Made by a program: the position numbers and the translations under genes. The notes under the pieces were generated by a model. The model was not told where the DNA came from and made no database searches. It saw only the letters and a list, made by a program, of their open reading frames with translations. A stretch of DNA of 64,000 bases from Neocallimastix lanati (nom. inval.) (lineage: Eukaryota > Neocallimastigomycota > Neocallimastigomycetes > Neocallimastigales > Neocallimastigaceae), in the NCBI GenBank assembly GCA_016946835.1, contig JACVTC010000054.1:372501-436500 (forward strand), given 5' to 3'. Shown here in pieces: positions 16,488 through 29,997 of the stretch. Numbering within the stretch: position 1 is the stretch's first letter; the number at the start of each line of letters is the position of its first letter.

Positions 16488-17904
16488 ATAATAATCAAAA
16501 AGAAATATAAAGATTAGGGAGTAATTATCCGTATATATACTTTGAATTATTAAATATTCCACATTTTTTAAAATTGCAGTAATTTAATTTTTAATATATA
16601 AAAAAATATTAAATCTTTTACATAATATACATATTTTAAAGTTTTTTTATATTAATTTTTTTTTAAAAAGAATGTGTAACAATAATTAAAATTAAAAACT
16701 TTAATATATAATATAATTATATTAATTTTTTTTTATTTTTTTAAAATTCACACATTTTTTTAATATTTGAGTACTGGTTTTTACAATAGCTATTTCTTAA
16801 AAAGGATACACTATAAAATACAAAACACTCATTAAAATTTTGATTGAAACATACATTTATGATAGAAATGATGTATTTTCTATATATGGAAAGTAATTAT
16901 GAGAATAAATTAATTTTTGTTTTTATTTATTAATGTTATTATTGTAAGTTTTAGATTAAATATAAATAAAAATAAAAAATAATAAATAAAAACTAGCTAC
17001 AAAATAAAAATTTTAATAGTTATGCATTTTTAAATTCTTTTATGAATTGAAAAAGAATTATAGTAAATTAAATTTTTAATAAAATATTACAGTAGGAGCT
17101 GAGTATTTTAATTATACATACACAAATAAATACATAAATGAAATTTTTACAAATTGAGTCCTTATTATTTAAAGGGTAATTACTTTATCAATAATGTTAT
17201 TTAATCATAAATATTAGGAATTAATCATTCCAAAGTTTATCCTTGCTTTCATATATTGAAAGTAAACATGTCTATAGTAGAAAAGGTAGTCGAAAATAAT
17301 CAGTATGATAAATAATTCAATTTCTTTCATTAATATCATAAAATCTTTATTAGTGATTATTACAATGAATACTTAACATAATAGAAAAGAAAGCTTTAGT
17401 TGAATATTTGATGCTATATTGTGAAAATTATTAATGTAAATATTATTTATAAATTAACACACAAATAATAATTAATACTAATCAAATAATTAAAATAAAT
17501 AAATTAATAATTATTGAAACTCTTTTATATATTATTATTTCAGAATAATAATAAATCAAAATAAAAAGGAATATTATTTTAATAAATCATAATTAAACCT
17601 GCATATTATTATTATTTATATTTTTCATAGCTTTATATTGCTGATTAAACTTTTGTTTATTTTTTTTACTGTATTAATGATTTTCCTTTTAAATTTCATT
17701 TTTGTGTGAGCTATTCCTTTATATTTTTATGCTATTAAATGTATTACCGGTACTATAATGTAGAAGAAATAAATGTAGAGACATTTTTTTATTTAAAGCT
17801 ATCAACTAAAGATTTCTAAAAATTCTATTGAATTTTTTTTCAATAATTTAATTATAGTTTTTTTATAAGGGTCAATATTTTATAATATTTATTTAAAAAA
17901 AAAT

Positions 17905-17958
17905 AATTAATATAGCCAATAATTTTAAAATATTTTTAAACTATTGGCTATATTAATT
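17905..17958. repeat. Inverted repeat, 17-bp perfect arms
   Basis: Arms 17905-17921 and 17942-17958 (core TAGCCAATA / TATTGGCTA) are separated by a 20-nt AT loop. A strong cruciform or RNA hairpin is possible. No gene is adjacent. Confidence 0.85.
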
Positions 17959-18070
17959 GGAGTTGAACATTTAATTTAAAAAAAAAAAAAAAACTTTATT
18001 TATTATTAAGTAATATTTATAATAAAATAATGGCTAAAAACTAAATAAATAAATAATACAATAATTAAAT

Positions 18071-18325
18071 ATTAACAAATAATAATAAATGAATAAATAA
18101 ATAATAATAAATGAATAAATAAATAATAATAAATGAATAAATAAATAATAATAAATGAATAAATAAATAATAATAAATGAATAAATAAATAATAATAAAT
18201 GAATAAATAAATAATAATAAATGAATAAATAAATAATAATAAATGAATAAATAAATAATAATAAATGAATAAATAAATAATAATAAATGAATAAATAAAT
18301 AATAATAAATGATTAAATAAATAGT
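18071..18325. repeat. 22-bp minisatellite, 11 copies
   Basis: The single G of each unit recurs exactly every 22 bases from 18091 to 18311. The unit is close to AATGAATAAATAAATAATAATA. Confidence 0.95.
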
Positions 18326-19719
18326 AATAAATAATAATAATAATAAATAGAAAAAAGCTAAATAACTATAAAAATAAATAATGAAACTAAATAAATAAAT
18401 ATATTTATATCAGTAATAATTAAATATCTATTATTTCATCATTATACAAGCTTTTAATTAAATATTTCTTTTTGCCTTATTTTTTTTTTACTTGTTCATT
18501 TTTTATCAAATTAGATTTGATACTTTTATTATATGGTTTTGATTATTTAGATGTTTCGATACAGCATATAATATTATTTCTTATTAAACTTCTTTGTATC
18601 ACTGTATCAATATATAGAGTAATCCTTTGAAATATTTATTCAAAAATATTCCATTTTTGTAATATATTATTATTATTATTATTTATATTTTTATTATTTA
18701 TATGTTAATATTATTATTTATGGCATATTGTTATGATTATTAATAATATTGTTGGTTTATTTCAAATTTCATATTTTTTTATTTATTTACTTTTTTAATT
18801 ATTGTATATGCATTTATATTAATATATACACATAAATAAATTATATATACTAGAATATATTGATATAATATTAAATATATTTAATATAATTTTTTTTCAT
18901 TTATATTAAATTATATTTGATTATACAATATTTTGTTTTTAAAATATTATTGTTATTAATTTTAAATTATTTTAATATATTGTATTATAATTTTTTTTGT
19001 TTTTTAACTTTAAATATAATCGATTTGAACCATTATAAATAATATTAATGATACATATATTTTATATATCATATTTACATATTTAAATAAAACAATTTTA
19101 TAAGTAAATCTTTATTATTAATATATGTAATTAAGGATTAAATATTATAAAGTTTATAATGTACTCTAATAAATTATTATTATAATTTATAAAAATTGAA
19201 TATTAATATATATTGTAGATTAAAAAAATTTTTTTTTTAATTTTTTTTTTTTTTATTTTGATAATTATTGAAAATTAATAATAATAATAATAAAAGTAAA
19301 ATTTTAAAATCATTAAAAAAATAAAATAAAAAAAATTATAAAGGTTTTATTTTATAAATTTCAACTTTTTAATTATACTTACTTTTAATATTTTATTTTA
19401 TTTTTTATTTTTTTTCTTTTTAATTATATTCAATAAAGCAATATAAAATGATAAACAATATATAAAAAAAATTAACAAATATTAAAACTTTTAAAAGAAT
19501 TTTTAAGAAATAAAATATCAAATACTTTTTATTTTTTAAAAAAGCGAAATAACAAATAACAACATTAATAATAATAATAATAAAACTATTTATTAAAATA
19601 TACTAAAATAATAAATAGCAAAATATATTTAATTTAAAAAATAATAAACAATATTAATACAATAATAGATAATAAATAAATAAATAAATAAATAGAATTA
19701 AAGATAATATTTAATAAAG

Positions 19720-21943
19720 ATGTTAGGTGAGGATTTTCCAGTAAATGAAAATTTTGATACTTTTGATATGAATAAAACCAAACCAAATAATAATTATTCT
19801 AATACAAATTCACCATATCATCAATCATATAATCCAAATGGAAATATGAATCAAAACTATCAACAAGTTTATATTAATAAACAGAATTATTCAAATCAAC
19901 AGTACCAACAAGACTATTTTACTCATCAAAATCAACATCAACAAGACTATTATAGTCATCAAAATCAATATCAACAATATTATCAATCCTCTTCTAATTC
20001 ACAATATAATAATTCTTATGGTCACCAACAAAATTACGACGACACTTATGAAAAATACAATGATAGCTATGGTAATGAATATGAGGATAATTATTTACAA
20101 TCACAATACAATAATCAAAATAGAGGTCATATGAATTATCAACAATATTACTCTGAAGTTGTCAACAGTAAAATGAATAATCAACCAATGCCATCATTTC
20201 AAGAAAATCAAGATAAAATAATGAATGAAAGTAAAAATAAGTCTCCTATTTTATCTCCATTTGCTCCACCACAATCATCATTGCCCGAATTACCAGTTCA
20301 AGCTTCTTCAAATTCTCCTTCTAATGGTATGACTTTAGATGAAAGAAATATAAATAATACTGAAAATCAAAGATTGCAAGAGCAAAATAAAGATATTAAG
20401 AATGAAGCTGCTCTTGAGTCATTAAAACAATCAAATCACGAACATTGGAAGGAAGTTAAACAAATTTATACTATGGAAATTGAAGAATATAAAGAATTAG
20501 AAAAGCATTATGGTGAAAGAGAGTATTCACAAGATCAAAATAAGATTAATCAGAATGAAATGGCATACCATGATGAACCAGATGATGTAAGTAGCTATGG
20601 TAGTGATGCTATTAATGATATTATTAGTGATTTAAACAACTTTAATCCTGCAGATACTATTAATAATCCAATAAGTTACAGTCAAAGTCCAGTGAATCGC
20701 TCACAAAATTCAATAAATCATACCCAACATCAAATGGGATATGCTCAAAGTCCAATGTCTGCTGCTCAACAACAAACAGATTATACTCGAAGTCCAGCTC
20801 ACCATACACAAAGTCAAGAAAGTACTCAGGGTTCATTTACTCAAAGTCCAGTTCATCGTACACAAAGTCCAATGAATAATATACATATGAACTCCTCAAG
20901 TAGTATTCAAAATCCATTAGGTCAAAAACCAATAAATACACAATTTAATGATCAAATTCCTTTGGATTCTTATCAACAACAAAATGTAGATGAAATGCAA
21001 AGTGTGAATCAACCTGAACAAAAACCAATTATGGATCAACAAGTAAATATTCAACAAGATCAAATAAATAATTTAAAACAAGCTGAAAAAACACCACCTT
21101 TTGATCAACAAAAACAAAAGAATAATGTTAATGAAGATGATCATTACGAAAGTTCACAAGGATCTTTTGATATTAATGATTTTATTGTTGGATCATTACA
21201 AGAAGGTATGAATCCTCTAAAATATATATACATATATGCATATATAAAAATAAAAAATAAAATAATTATTTAATCCATATAATTTTTTACATTCATAATT
21301 TAAAATGAAAAAAATATTAATATTTTTATTTCTTTTTATATTTATGCTATAGGTGCTGGTGATGAAAAGGAAAAATATGAATTTGAAGATTTCCAAGGTA
21401 AACTTGAGAAAAGTTTAGGTTTTGATAAAGAAATATTCGGTGATAGTTTCAATAATAAACATATATCTCTTAGTTTGAGTCTTCCTAATGAACAAATTGA
21501 TCCATTTGCAAATGATGATTTAGATGCTGAATATTCTCGTTTAATGAATCAAAATATTAGTGCTAATAATGCTAATAATAGCAATCAAGAATTAATAAAC
21601 AATGATTTAACAAATTCTAAAAATCATAATGATGAAACAGAACAAAAGAATGAACAACAATTTAGTCAACAATCTCAACAATCTCAAAGAACATCAATTT
21701 CTAGTAATGAAAATCATGACATTAGAATGAAAAATGGTAAAATATTTTATCCTGAAGTTGTTGAAGAGTCAATTATAGCAGGACATGAAAAAAACGTTAA
21801 TCCTGATGAAGATAGTATATCTTCTGATGCTAACAATTTTGTCAATATGATTGATGAAGTTATGATTTCTGGTAATAAGGAAATTATTTTTGATGATTAT
21901 TATCCAATTACGGAAGAAGCTAAAGAAAGTAAAGGTAAATAAA

Positions 21944-21980
<37 letters not shown>

Positions 21981-24900
21981 TTAATGACAAAAATAATAAA
22001 TAATAAATTATTATAGGTACAGAAGAGAAAATTGGTAATATTCCAGAAGATATAGTTAGAGATAATAGTGAATTAATTGTCGATGATGTTGTTGAAAATT
22101 TATCAGTGTCTGTTGAAGAAGGGGAAGCTGCACAAATTGAAATTGATCAAAGTAGTAAAGCAGAAATTGTCATTAATAATGATTCTAAAGAACAATATCA
22201 AACAGAAAGACCAACTGAGATTCAAAATCAAATGAATACGGAAGAACAAAATAAAATTCAAGATGAAGTTAAACCTGAAGAAAAAATTGAAATTCAAGAT
22301 GAAGCTAAATTAAAAAAATCAGCTGAAGTTCAAGATCAAATGAAACCAAAAGAATCCGAGGAATCAGAAAAACCGGATGAATTAGAAAAAGTAGAAGTTC
22401 AAGAAAAAATAAATCAAGGACAAGAATATTTGAATAACTTATTCCCAGGATTAAAAGAAAATAAATCTGATAATGAAACTCAAGGTATTATTTAAATTAT
22501 ATAAATAACAGAAATATAAATTATAAAAATATTATCATTGTTATTTATTTATTTATTTTTAATATTTTTAATATTTTCATTTTTTAATATTTTAAATTTT
22601 TTTTTATCATTAAATTGTATTATAATATATTATAAAAAACAATATATAACTAAATTTTTATTTATATTATAATTTGAAAATATTATTAAACAATTTTAAA
22701 ATAAGTTAATGGTCTTGTTCCTAATTCAACTGAAGTTGATCAAAAGACCTTAAATGAGAAATTAAAAGAATTAGAAGAAGAAAAGCAACAATTTATTGCA
22801 GGTAATGAAAGATTAAAGAAAATGCAAACTGAAACTGAACAATTAAGATTAAAGTTTGAATCAGATCAAGCTGCTTTTGAAAGATATGTTACTGATGAAA
22901 AACAAAAAATTGAAGAAATGAAAGAAGAAGAAAAACGTAGAATTAAGCGTGATCAACTTATTAATGAAAAGAAAAAGCGTGAAGAAGAATTATTACCATC
23001 AGTTCAAGATAAGCAAGAAATTAAAGCATTAAAGGAAGAAATTGAAAGGTTAATGAATGAAGCCAAAGAAAAAGAATCAAAGTATAATTTAACTGTTGAT
23101 AGACTTAAGAAACAAATTGATGATTTAACTCAAAAGAATACTGAATTACAAGAAGAAATTAAGGTTCTCGAAAAAGAAAGAGCAATGAATTTAAAGATTA
23201 ACAAAGAAAGTGAAAGAAATATTCCTCCACCACCAGATAAAGAAAGAGTTAAAAGCATGTTCCAAGGTGAAAGAGGTTTACATAAAGTTGGTAGTAAGGA
23301 AAGAGTAAAAAGTATGCATCCAGGTATGGAACTTAGAGATGTTAGAGGTGAAAGAGTTAAGAGTATGCATCCAGGTATGGAACTTAGAGATGGTAGAGAT
23401 TCTAGAGGTGAAAGAATTAAGAGTATGCATCCAGGTATGGAAATAAGAGACTTAAGAGAACAAAGAGAAGGCAAAGAAAGAGTTAAAAGCATGTATTCAG
23501 GTATAAATAAAAATGAACCAAAGGATAGAGTTAAGAGTATGCATCCAGGTCTTCATAAAATTAGTAGTAAAGATAGAATTAAGAGTATACATCCTGGAAT
23601 GGAAGGTATTGATGGAAGAGATATAAGAGTAAAAAGTATGCATTTAGTTAGAAAGCCTTCTAATGAAAATAACATTTCAATAAAGGTAAATAAATTAGAA
23701 CTTACTGTTGATCCAAAGAGTTCTTTATCTGTTGATAACCAAAATAATATTCAAGGTAAATCACCAATTTCAAAGACCGCTCTTTCTAACAGAGTTACTA
23801 CATTAGATGGTAATGCTGTACCAAGAAGAAAGTCTTCTGTTATTCCTCCATTAAATCGTCAATTAATGCGTCAAAGTGTATCACCAGGTAGTATAAACTC
23901 TGGTTCTACTTCAAATACTTCAAATACACCAAATACTCCAAATTATGGTAATCATTTAATTGCAGGAAATGCTAATAATGCAACAAATTCTGAAAAACAT
24001 AACATAAATGAAGTAAAAACTCCTCAATTAAATGAAATAAAAAAAGTAAATAATCATACTCATCTTAAGCAACCAACTAAGAATGGATCTCTTGATAGTC
24101 TTTCTGGTATTCAAATGAGACGAGTTACTACTACTAATATTGCAAGTCCAATAATGAAGGGTGATAGTAGTCCAGTTACTAGAAATACAAATGTTAATGT
24201 TCCAAAGAATGGTTCTGTCAGTTCTAGTTCTTCCCTTAATAGTCAAAATAAAATTACTATTGATAGCAATAATCCAAATATGTCACCAATTACTTCTAAG
24301 AATTCAATTGAATCCCCTGTCGCTCCACCAGTAACCCTTAGCAATGTTCCAAAGACTCAAAATAGAAAGATACCTGTTGGATTACCACAAAATATTCCTC
24401 CAGGTGTTAATATCTTTACTGCTATGGAAAGAGAACTTAATTTACCACCACCAGTTGATGAAATTAAAATTGATGAAGGAAAATTTAAGAGAATTTATCC
24501 AAATGGAACCACATTAATTTCATTTAAAAATGGTACTATAAAGGAAATCAATTCTGAAGGTACTTCTATTATTAGATTCCCTAATGGTGATATTAAACAA
24601 GTTTTAAGTAACAAGGAAATAATTTACTTCTATCATGAAACTAAGGCAATTCAAACTACTCATACTAATGGTATTGAAGTATTTGAATTTCCTAATGGTC
24701 AAATTGAAACCAAATATCCAGATTCTTCTATTGAAATTAGGTTCCCAGATAAAACTATTAGAAGAATCTTCGCTAATGGGGAAGAAGAAAATGTTTATGC
24801 TAATGGTATTAAAATGCGTACTACTAAGGATGGTAAAAGGTTAGTGGATTATCCAGATGGTTCAAAAGAAATTTATACTGATAGTTTCAGAAAATTAATA

Positions 24901-25017
24901 AAGAATGATGGTACTGTTAAAATTGTTCATGCTGATGGTAGAAGAGAAACACAATTACCAAATGGACATATTATTATTAAGGATTCAAAAGGAAATATAA
25001 TTAGTGAAACTAATTAA
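19720..25017 (+). CDS. CPAP/SAS-4-like centriole assembly protein with TCP10-type C-terminal domain
   Basis: Four exons (19720-21205, 21353-21934, 22017-22484, 22706-25017) with GT-AG borders give 1615 aa. Order: Gln/Asn/Tyr-rich disordered N-terminus (about 1-230); a Ser/Gln stretch with repeated QSP motifs (about 320-390); acidic Glu-rich region; charged coiled coil in exon 4 (from KLKELEEEKQQF through LTQKNTELQEEIKVL); eight [ED]R[VI]KSMHPG-type repeats (23241-23660); Ser/Thr/Asn linker; and a C-terminal single-sheet domain of IYPNGTTLISFKNGT, IRFPNGDIKQV, FEFPNGQIETKYPDSS, VDYPDGSKEIYTD, VHADGRRETQLPNGHI strands. The last is the TCP10_C/G-box of CPAP/SAS-4, which binds STIL/Ana2 at the centriole cartwheel in animals. 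The domain call is strong; centriole function is inferred and fits zoosporic fungi. The start is the first ATG after a long untranslated region. Confidence 0.87.
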
Positions 25018-25424
25018 TAATTTTTTTTACATTTTTTACATTTTACTATTTTTTTTGTGAATAATCATTTTTAAAATTCAAAATTCAGTAGTACTAATAA
25101 TAATTATAATAAAAATAGAAATTGCTAAATTTTAAATACAATAAATAAAGAAAAAAATTAAAAAAAAAAAAAAAAAATATTAAAGAAAAAAGTTAAAAGA
25201 ATAATGTCGTCGTAATTAAAAATTTCTATATATAAATTCTTTTCTTTTATCTTTTCTATTTTTTTTTTTTTTTATTTATTTATTTATTTATAAAAAAAAA
25301 TTATAAAGAATAGAGATTTATTTATTTTTTCTAATAATAAATCTTTAAAAAATTAATAATGAATATTATATAATAAAAAAAATAAATAAAAAAGAAAACA
25401 ATAATAAACAAGAAATGAAAAAAT

Positions 25425-25489
<65 letters not shown>

Positions 25490-25971
25490 AAAAAAAATAA
25501 TAACGAAAATAATATTATAACAAAAACAAAAACAAAAAATATATATAATATATAGTATATAGTATACTATCTTTATATATACATATATAGAAGTAATAAT
25601 ATTTTTCATTATTATAATCTATTTAAGACATTTTATTATAAAAATTTTTTAAAAATTTGATATTATAATTTAACTATCATTTAAATAATGAAAATATTAA
25701 AATAAAAAAAAAAAAAAATAAAATAAAAAAAAAAAAGATTATATAATATTATAATACTAATTACAATTTATTATTGTATATAATAATAATAATGGTAATA
25801 AATAAAAATAAAAATAAAAAAATAATATATTTAAATAAAAAAAAATAACGTCTGTTTGTAAAGGAATAATTATAATAATAATTATTAATTATTAAAGTTT
25901 ATAATTACAATTATAGGAAAATTTTTTTTTTTTTTAAAAAAAAAAAAAAAGAAGTTAAATTATTTTAAAGT

Positions 25972-26019
<48 letters not shown>

Positions 26020-26205
26020 CTAATCATATTTATTTTAATAAATATTTTACTTTGTTTTAATAAATATATTTTTATATTTTTTATTTATTTAAGAATTTTT
26101 ATAATTATTGTTTTTATTTATCAATTATATAATAATTTTCAATTTTTTTAAAATAAAATAATATAATAAAAAAAAAAAAAAAAAATTAAATAAAAATATT
26201 ATGTA
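25018..26205. other. Intergenic homopolymer-rich stretch
   Basis: It contains a 46-base A run (about 25433-25478) and a T run near 25978-26019, with no credible coding frame. It presumably includes the 3' untranslated region of the CPAP-like gene and the promoter of the next small gene. Confidence 0.6.
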
Positions 26206-26210
26206 ATAAA

Positions 26211-26465
26211 TAAAATAATAATAAAATAAAATAATAATAAAATAAAATAATAATAAAATAAAATAATAATAAAATAAAATAATAATAAAATAAAATAATA
26301 ATAAAATAAAATAATAATAAAATAAAATAATAATAAAATAAAATAATAATAAAATAAAATAATAATAAAATAAAATAATAATAAAATAAAATAATAATAA
26401 AATAAAATAATAATAAAATAAAATAATAATAAAATAAAATAATAATAAAATAAAATAATAATAAT
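26211..26465. repeat. 16-bp tandem array of AATAATAATAAAATAA type
   Basis: About 16 units of a 16-bp AT-only motif. Shadow frames show a 16-residue period, as expected for three times 16 bases. It ends only about 60 bp before the start of the next gene, so it lies in its promoter or 5' untranslated region. Confidence 0.92.
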
Positions 26466-26521
26466 ATAAAAAAATAATAATAAAATAAAAAAAATAATAT
26501 AAAACAAAATAATAATAAAAA

Positions 26522-27006
26522 ATGCATGATAAAGCTGCTACTCTATTAAAGCCTGCACCACCAGCATCCTCTCCAAATGCTCATGGTAAATACATCTCCC
26601 CTAAAACTACTAAAATTCTCAATAATAATATCAATAACAACACAATAAATCGTACTACAAAATATTTAAATACAAAATCAACAACCAATTCCAACAATAA
26701 TATTTCATCAAATATTAGTGATAGTAAACATTCCTCTATTTCTTCATTAGATAAACCAATAATTAAAAGAGAAAACTCTTCTGAATATCTTTTTGAAATT
26801 CAAGGTGTAAGTAAATCATAATATATATTAAAAACATTTATATATATATATTAAAGATATTAATAATTAGTAATTATAATTATTATATATATAATATATA
26901 TTAATAACTTTTATTATTATTATTATTATTAATTTGAATATCTAAATTTATATACGTATATTATATATATATATATATTTTATTTTTTAAAAATTTCCTA
27001 TTATAA

Positions 27007-27077
<71 letters not shown>

Positions 27078-27376
27078 CTACTATTATTATTACTACTATT
27101 ATTATTATTATATATTTATAACTTATTAATTAATAGCTTGAACCATCACCAGGTACAACTTATCATCAAATTGTTGTTTATGCTCCATTAGATAATCCAA
27201 AATCAAAAGCTCAAAAAGCAAGAAAAAATGGAGCCGTTGTTTTACGTGAATGGCCAAGAATGAGATATTCACAAAAGTACTCTAGAGATGCAGGTCCAAA
27301 TCCTGCGGAAATTTCATTTCCTTATGAAGAATTTTTGGAACTTGTTGATGAAAAATTTTTACTCGTAATTATTTAA
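26522..27376 (+). CDS. Small protein of unknown function
   Basis: Two exons (26522-26806, 27137-27376) give 174 aa. Exon 1 encodes a disordered Asn/Ser/Thr-rich leader. Exon 2 encodes a compact, conserved-looking region with IVVYAPLDNPKSKAQKARKN, REWPRMRYSQKYSRDAG and ISFPYEEFLELVDEKFLL. The intron carries a long TTA tract (about 27007-27074). I do not recognise the family. No signal peptide or membrane segment is visible, so it is probably soluble. The composition of exon 2 is far from random translation of AT-rich DNA, which supports a real gene. A further 3' exon cannot be excluded. Confidence 0.65.
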
Positions 27377-28158
27377 AATATATATATTACTTTATTTTAT
27401 TTTATTTTATCTTTATATATATATATAATTTTTTTTTCCATAATAAATTAAAGTATTTATTAATACCCTTAGTTGAAATAATAATATAACATAAAAAAAA
27501 AAAAAAGTTAAAATATAAATTTTAGAGAAAGTGGTGGAATAATGTATTTTATGTATTGTTATGTTAAAATAAGAAAAAATAAAAAAAAAAAAATAAAAAA
27601 ATTCGATACAACATTGAATTAATAAAAAAGAAGAAAAGGAAAAATATTATAATAAAAATAAAGTTATTTTCATTTAAAATAATATGAATGCAATATAAAA
27701 ATTTATTATCACTAAAAATTATTATCATTATTCATAAATTGAATAAATATATATATTTTATCATAAAAAAATATAAGGAAGAGAAATAGAAGGATTTATA
27801 TATAAAAAAATTTTAAAAAATAAATTAAATACATACATAATGAATTATAAAAAAAATTTTTTTTTTTTTTCCTTTTTATTAAAATTATAGAGAATAATTT
27901 TAGAATAAAAAAATTTTTACATATATAATAATTTGTTATAATTCATTTTAAATACTAATCTATATACTAATCATTTTTTATTTCATTTTATTTTTATTTT
28001 ATTTTTTTTTTTAAACTAATACTATTATATTATATTTTAAAATATATAATATATAACATATATATGTAAATATATGTTTTAATATATAAAAAAACAAATA
28101 TAAAAAATAATATATATATATGAATATATAATAAAAGGAAACAAACAAAGAACAGAGT
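27377..28158. other. Intergenic AT-rich stretch
   Basis: No supported gene. It contains A-rich runs and TA repeats only. Confidence 0.6.
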
Positions 28159-28386
28159 ATGTCAGATTCGAAAAAAGAAAAGTTACATGTTACTGATGAA
28201 ATTTCTCCAACAAAAAGTAATCAACAAAAAATGGATTGGGTTCAAAATAATCAATCCTATAGTTCCAATATCCGTGACAAAATTATTCATATTTTCGGGG
28301 AACAAAAGTTCCATGAAATTGTTAATTGTGTTGTAGATGGTATAGATATTAATAATGAAAAATACTTCAATGAATCAGATGATTAA
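28159..28386 (+). CDS. 75-aa hypothetical protein
   Basis: A single exon beginning MSDSKKEKLHVTDEISPT, with a charged N-terminal half and a C-terminal segment that looks like a short helical domain (NIRDKIIHIFGEQKFHEIVN). Codon use is normal for the neighbours and the purine-rich context before the ATG (AACAGAGT) is typical of genes here. No family is recognised. The compact helical segment and the acidic end (NESDD) suggest a small soluble protein. It stands alone between two other small unknown genes. Confidence 0.6.
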   Translation: MSDSKKEKLHVTDEISPTKSNQQKMDWVQNNQSYSSNIRDKIIHIFGEQKFHEIVNCVVDGIDINNEKYFNESDD

Positions 28387-28714
28387 TACCTAGAATAAAT
28401 CAATAAATGGTATATATAAATATAAATATAGTTAAACCATAAAATTAAGACAATAAAGAAAAACGATTATAAAAAAAAATTATAAAACAAAACAATAACA
28501 ATTAAATCAAAATAAAAGAAAGTAAGATAAATAAAAAATATTATTTCATAAAAGTAATACAACTAAATTATAAATCATAACATTAAATATAATTATAAGA
28601 AATAAATCTATAATTAAAATTATTATAAAAATATAAATCAAATTATAATTTTTTTTTTCTGGCTACTATATAAATGAATATCAAATTTTAGTTTAATATA
28701 AATTTTTTATTATT

Positions 28715-28749
<35 letters not shown>

Positions 28750-29997
28750 GTAATAATAGAACATTTTATATATTTAAATATATATATATAATTGTAAATA
28801 AAATCTTTATATAAATCATTAAAAATAATGAATTTTTTTTTTTCATTATAATTTTATTAAAATTTTATATAATATTTATAATATAAAACTATTTTAATTT
28901 TATTTATCTCATATTCTTTTATTTTTTTTTTTTTTTTTTTTTTTTTTGTATCATCTTAAATTTATTTAATCATTTATATAATTATAATTATTAACTTTTT
29001 TTTTTTTTTTTTATAAAACTCTTAAAAAAAAAAAAATTAAATAAATAAAAAAAATAATGTAGAGATAAAAAACAGTTAATTATATAATTTATTGCAACTT
29101 AAATACTATTATTGTATAATAATAAATAGTATATTAATTTCATATTTTATAATATATTTTATTCAGCAAATGTTAATTTTCGAAGATTAACTATTTATAT
29201 CTATTAATAATAGCGAACTTAAAATATAATATAATATTTAAAATTTAAAATTACCTTAAATTAAAAATCAATCTTTATGATTATTCTTTTTTTAATATAA
29301 ATATATATAATTTTATCTCATATTGAAAGTATGATATTATAAAAAAATAATAATAATAATAATAATAATTAGGTTATTATTTAGAAATTTTTTTTTTTTT
29401 TATTTATTTAATGATATAAATTTAACTTGAATTAATTTGTATCATCATTAATTATAAATAACTAAAAATAAATCAAAAATTAATAAATTATTAATATATG
29501 TAAAAAAAAAAAAAAAAAAAAAAATTAAATATTATGTTGTAATACATTAATATATTATTAAAAGATATTTAATTATTAATATTTATTAATAATATTTATA
29601 TTAATATATTTTTCATTCTGATTATAAGAATATTTAAATAAAATAAAATAAAAAAAAAAAAAATTATTAAAAGTTATTTGTATTTATTGTATTAATTAAT
29701 AATTAACTGATGAATAATTTTTAATCGAAAAATAATTTAAAATACAATAAAGAATAACAAAGAATCAAAATATAGTAATTGAAATTAAAAGATATATATA
29801 TTTTAGGTATATATTTAAATAACAATATAAAGAAACATACATTAAACAGATACTCTAATAATATATTTAGATTAAACTATCAATTCATTCTATAATAATT
29901 TGATTATTTGAGAAATCCAGATAAGATATATATATATATTAATTATACAAAGTAACATATAAAATTATAATATAAATTTAAAAAAAAAAAAAAAAAA
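28387..29997. other. Intergenic AT-rich stretch
   Basis: Homopolymer tracts and TA-rich DNA. I see no gene, tRNA or structured repeat. Confidence 0.6.

Larger units (their letters stand above)
14438..19719. other. 5.3 kb gene-poor stretch
   Basis: No frame here is convincing. It holds homopolymers (a 46-base T run near 15842), an AAT array (14846-14960), a 7-bp array, a 22-bp array and a hairpin, listed separately. Short coding-like scraps are seen near 15080-15310 (minus) and 15885-16200, too small and broken to name. Confidence 0.55.

Noticed and set aside
16248-16562. Leu/Ile/Tyr frames with a 7-residue period (also 33359-33604 and 26186-26527)
   Set aside because: The period equals three times the DNA repeat unit, so these are shadows of satellite arrays.
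18071-18325. Regular direct repeats that could suggest a CRISPR array
   Set aside because: The units are contiguous with no unique spacers, and the host is eukaryotic. It is a minisatellite.
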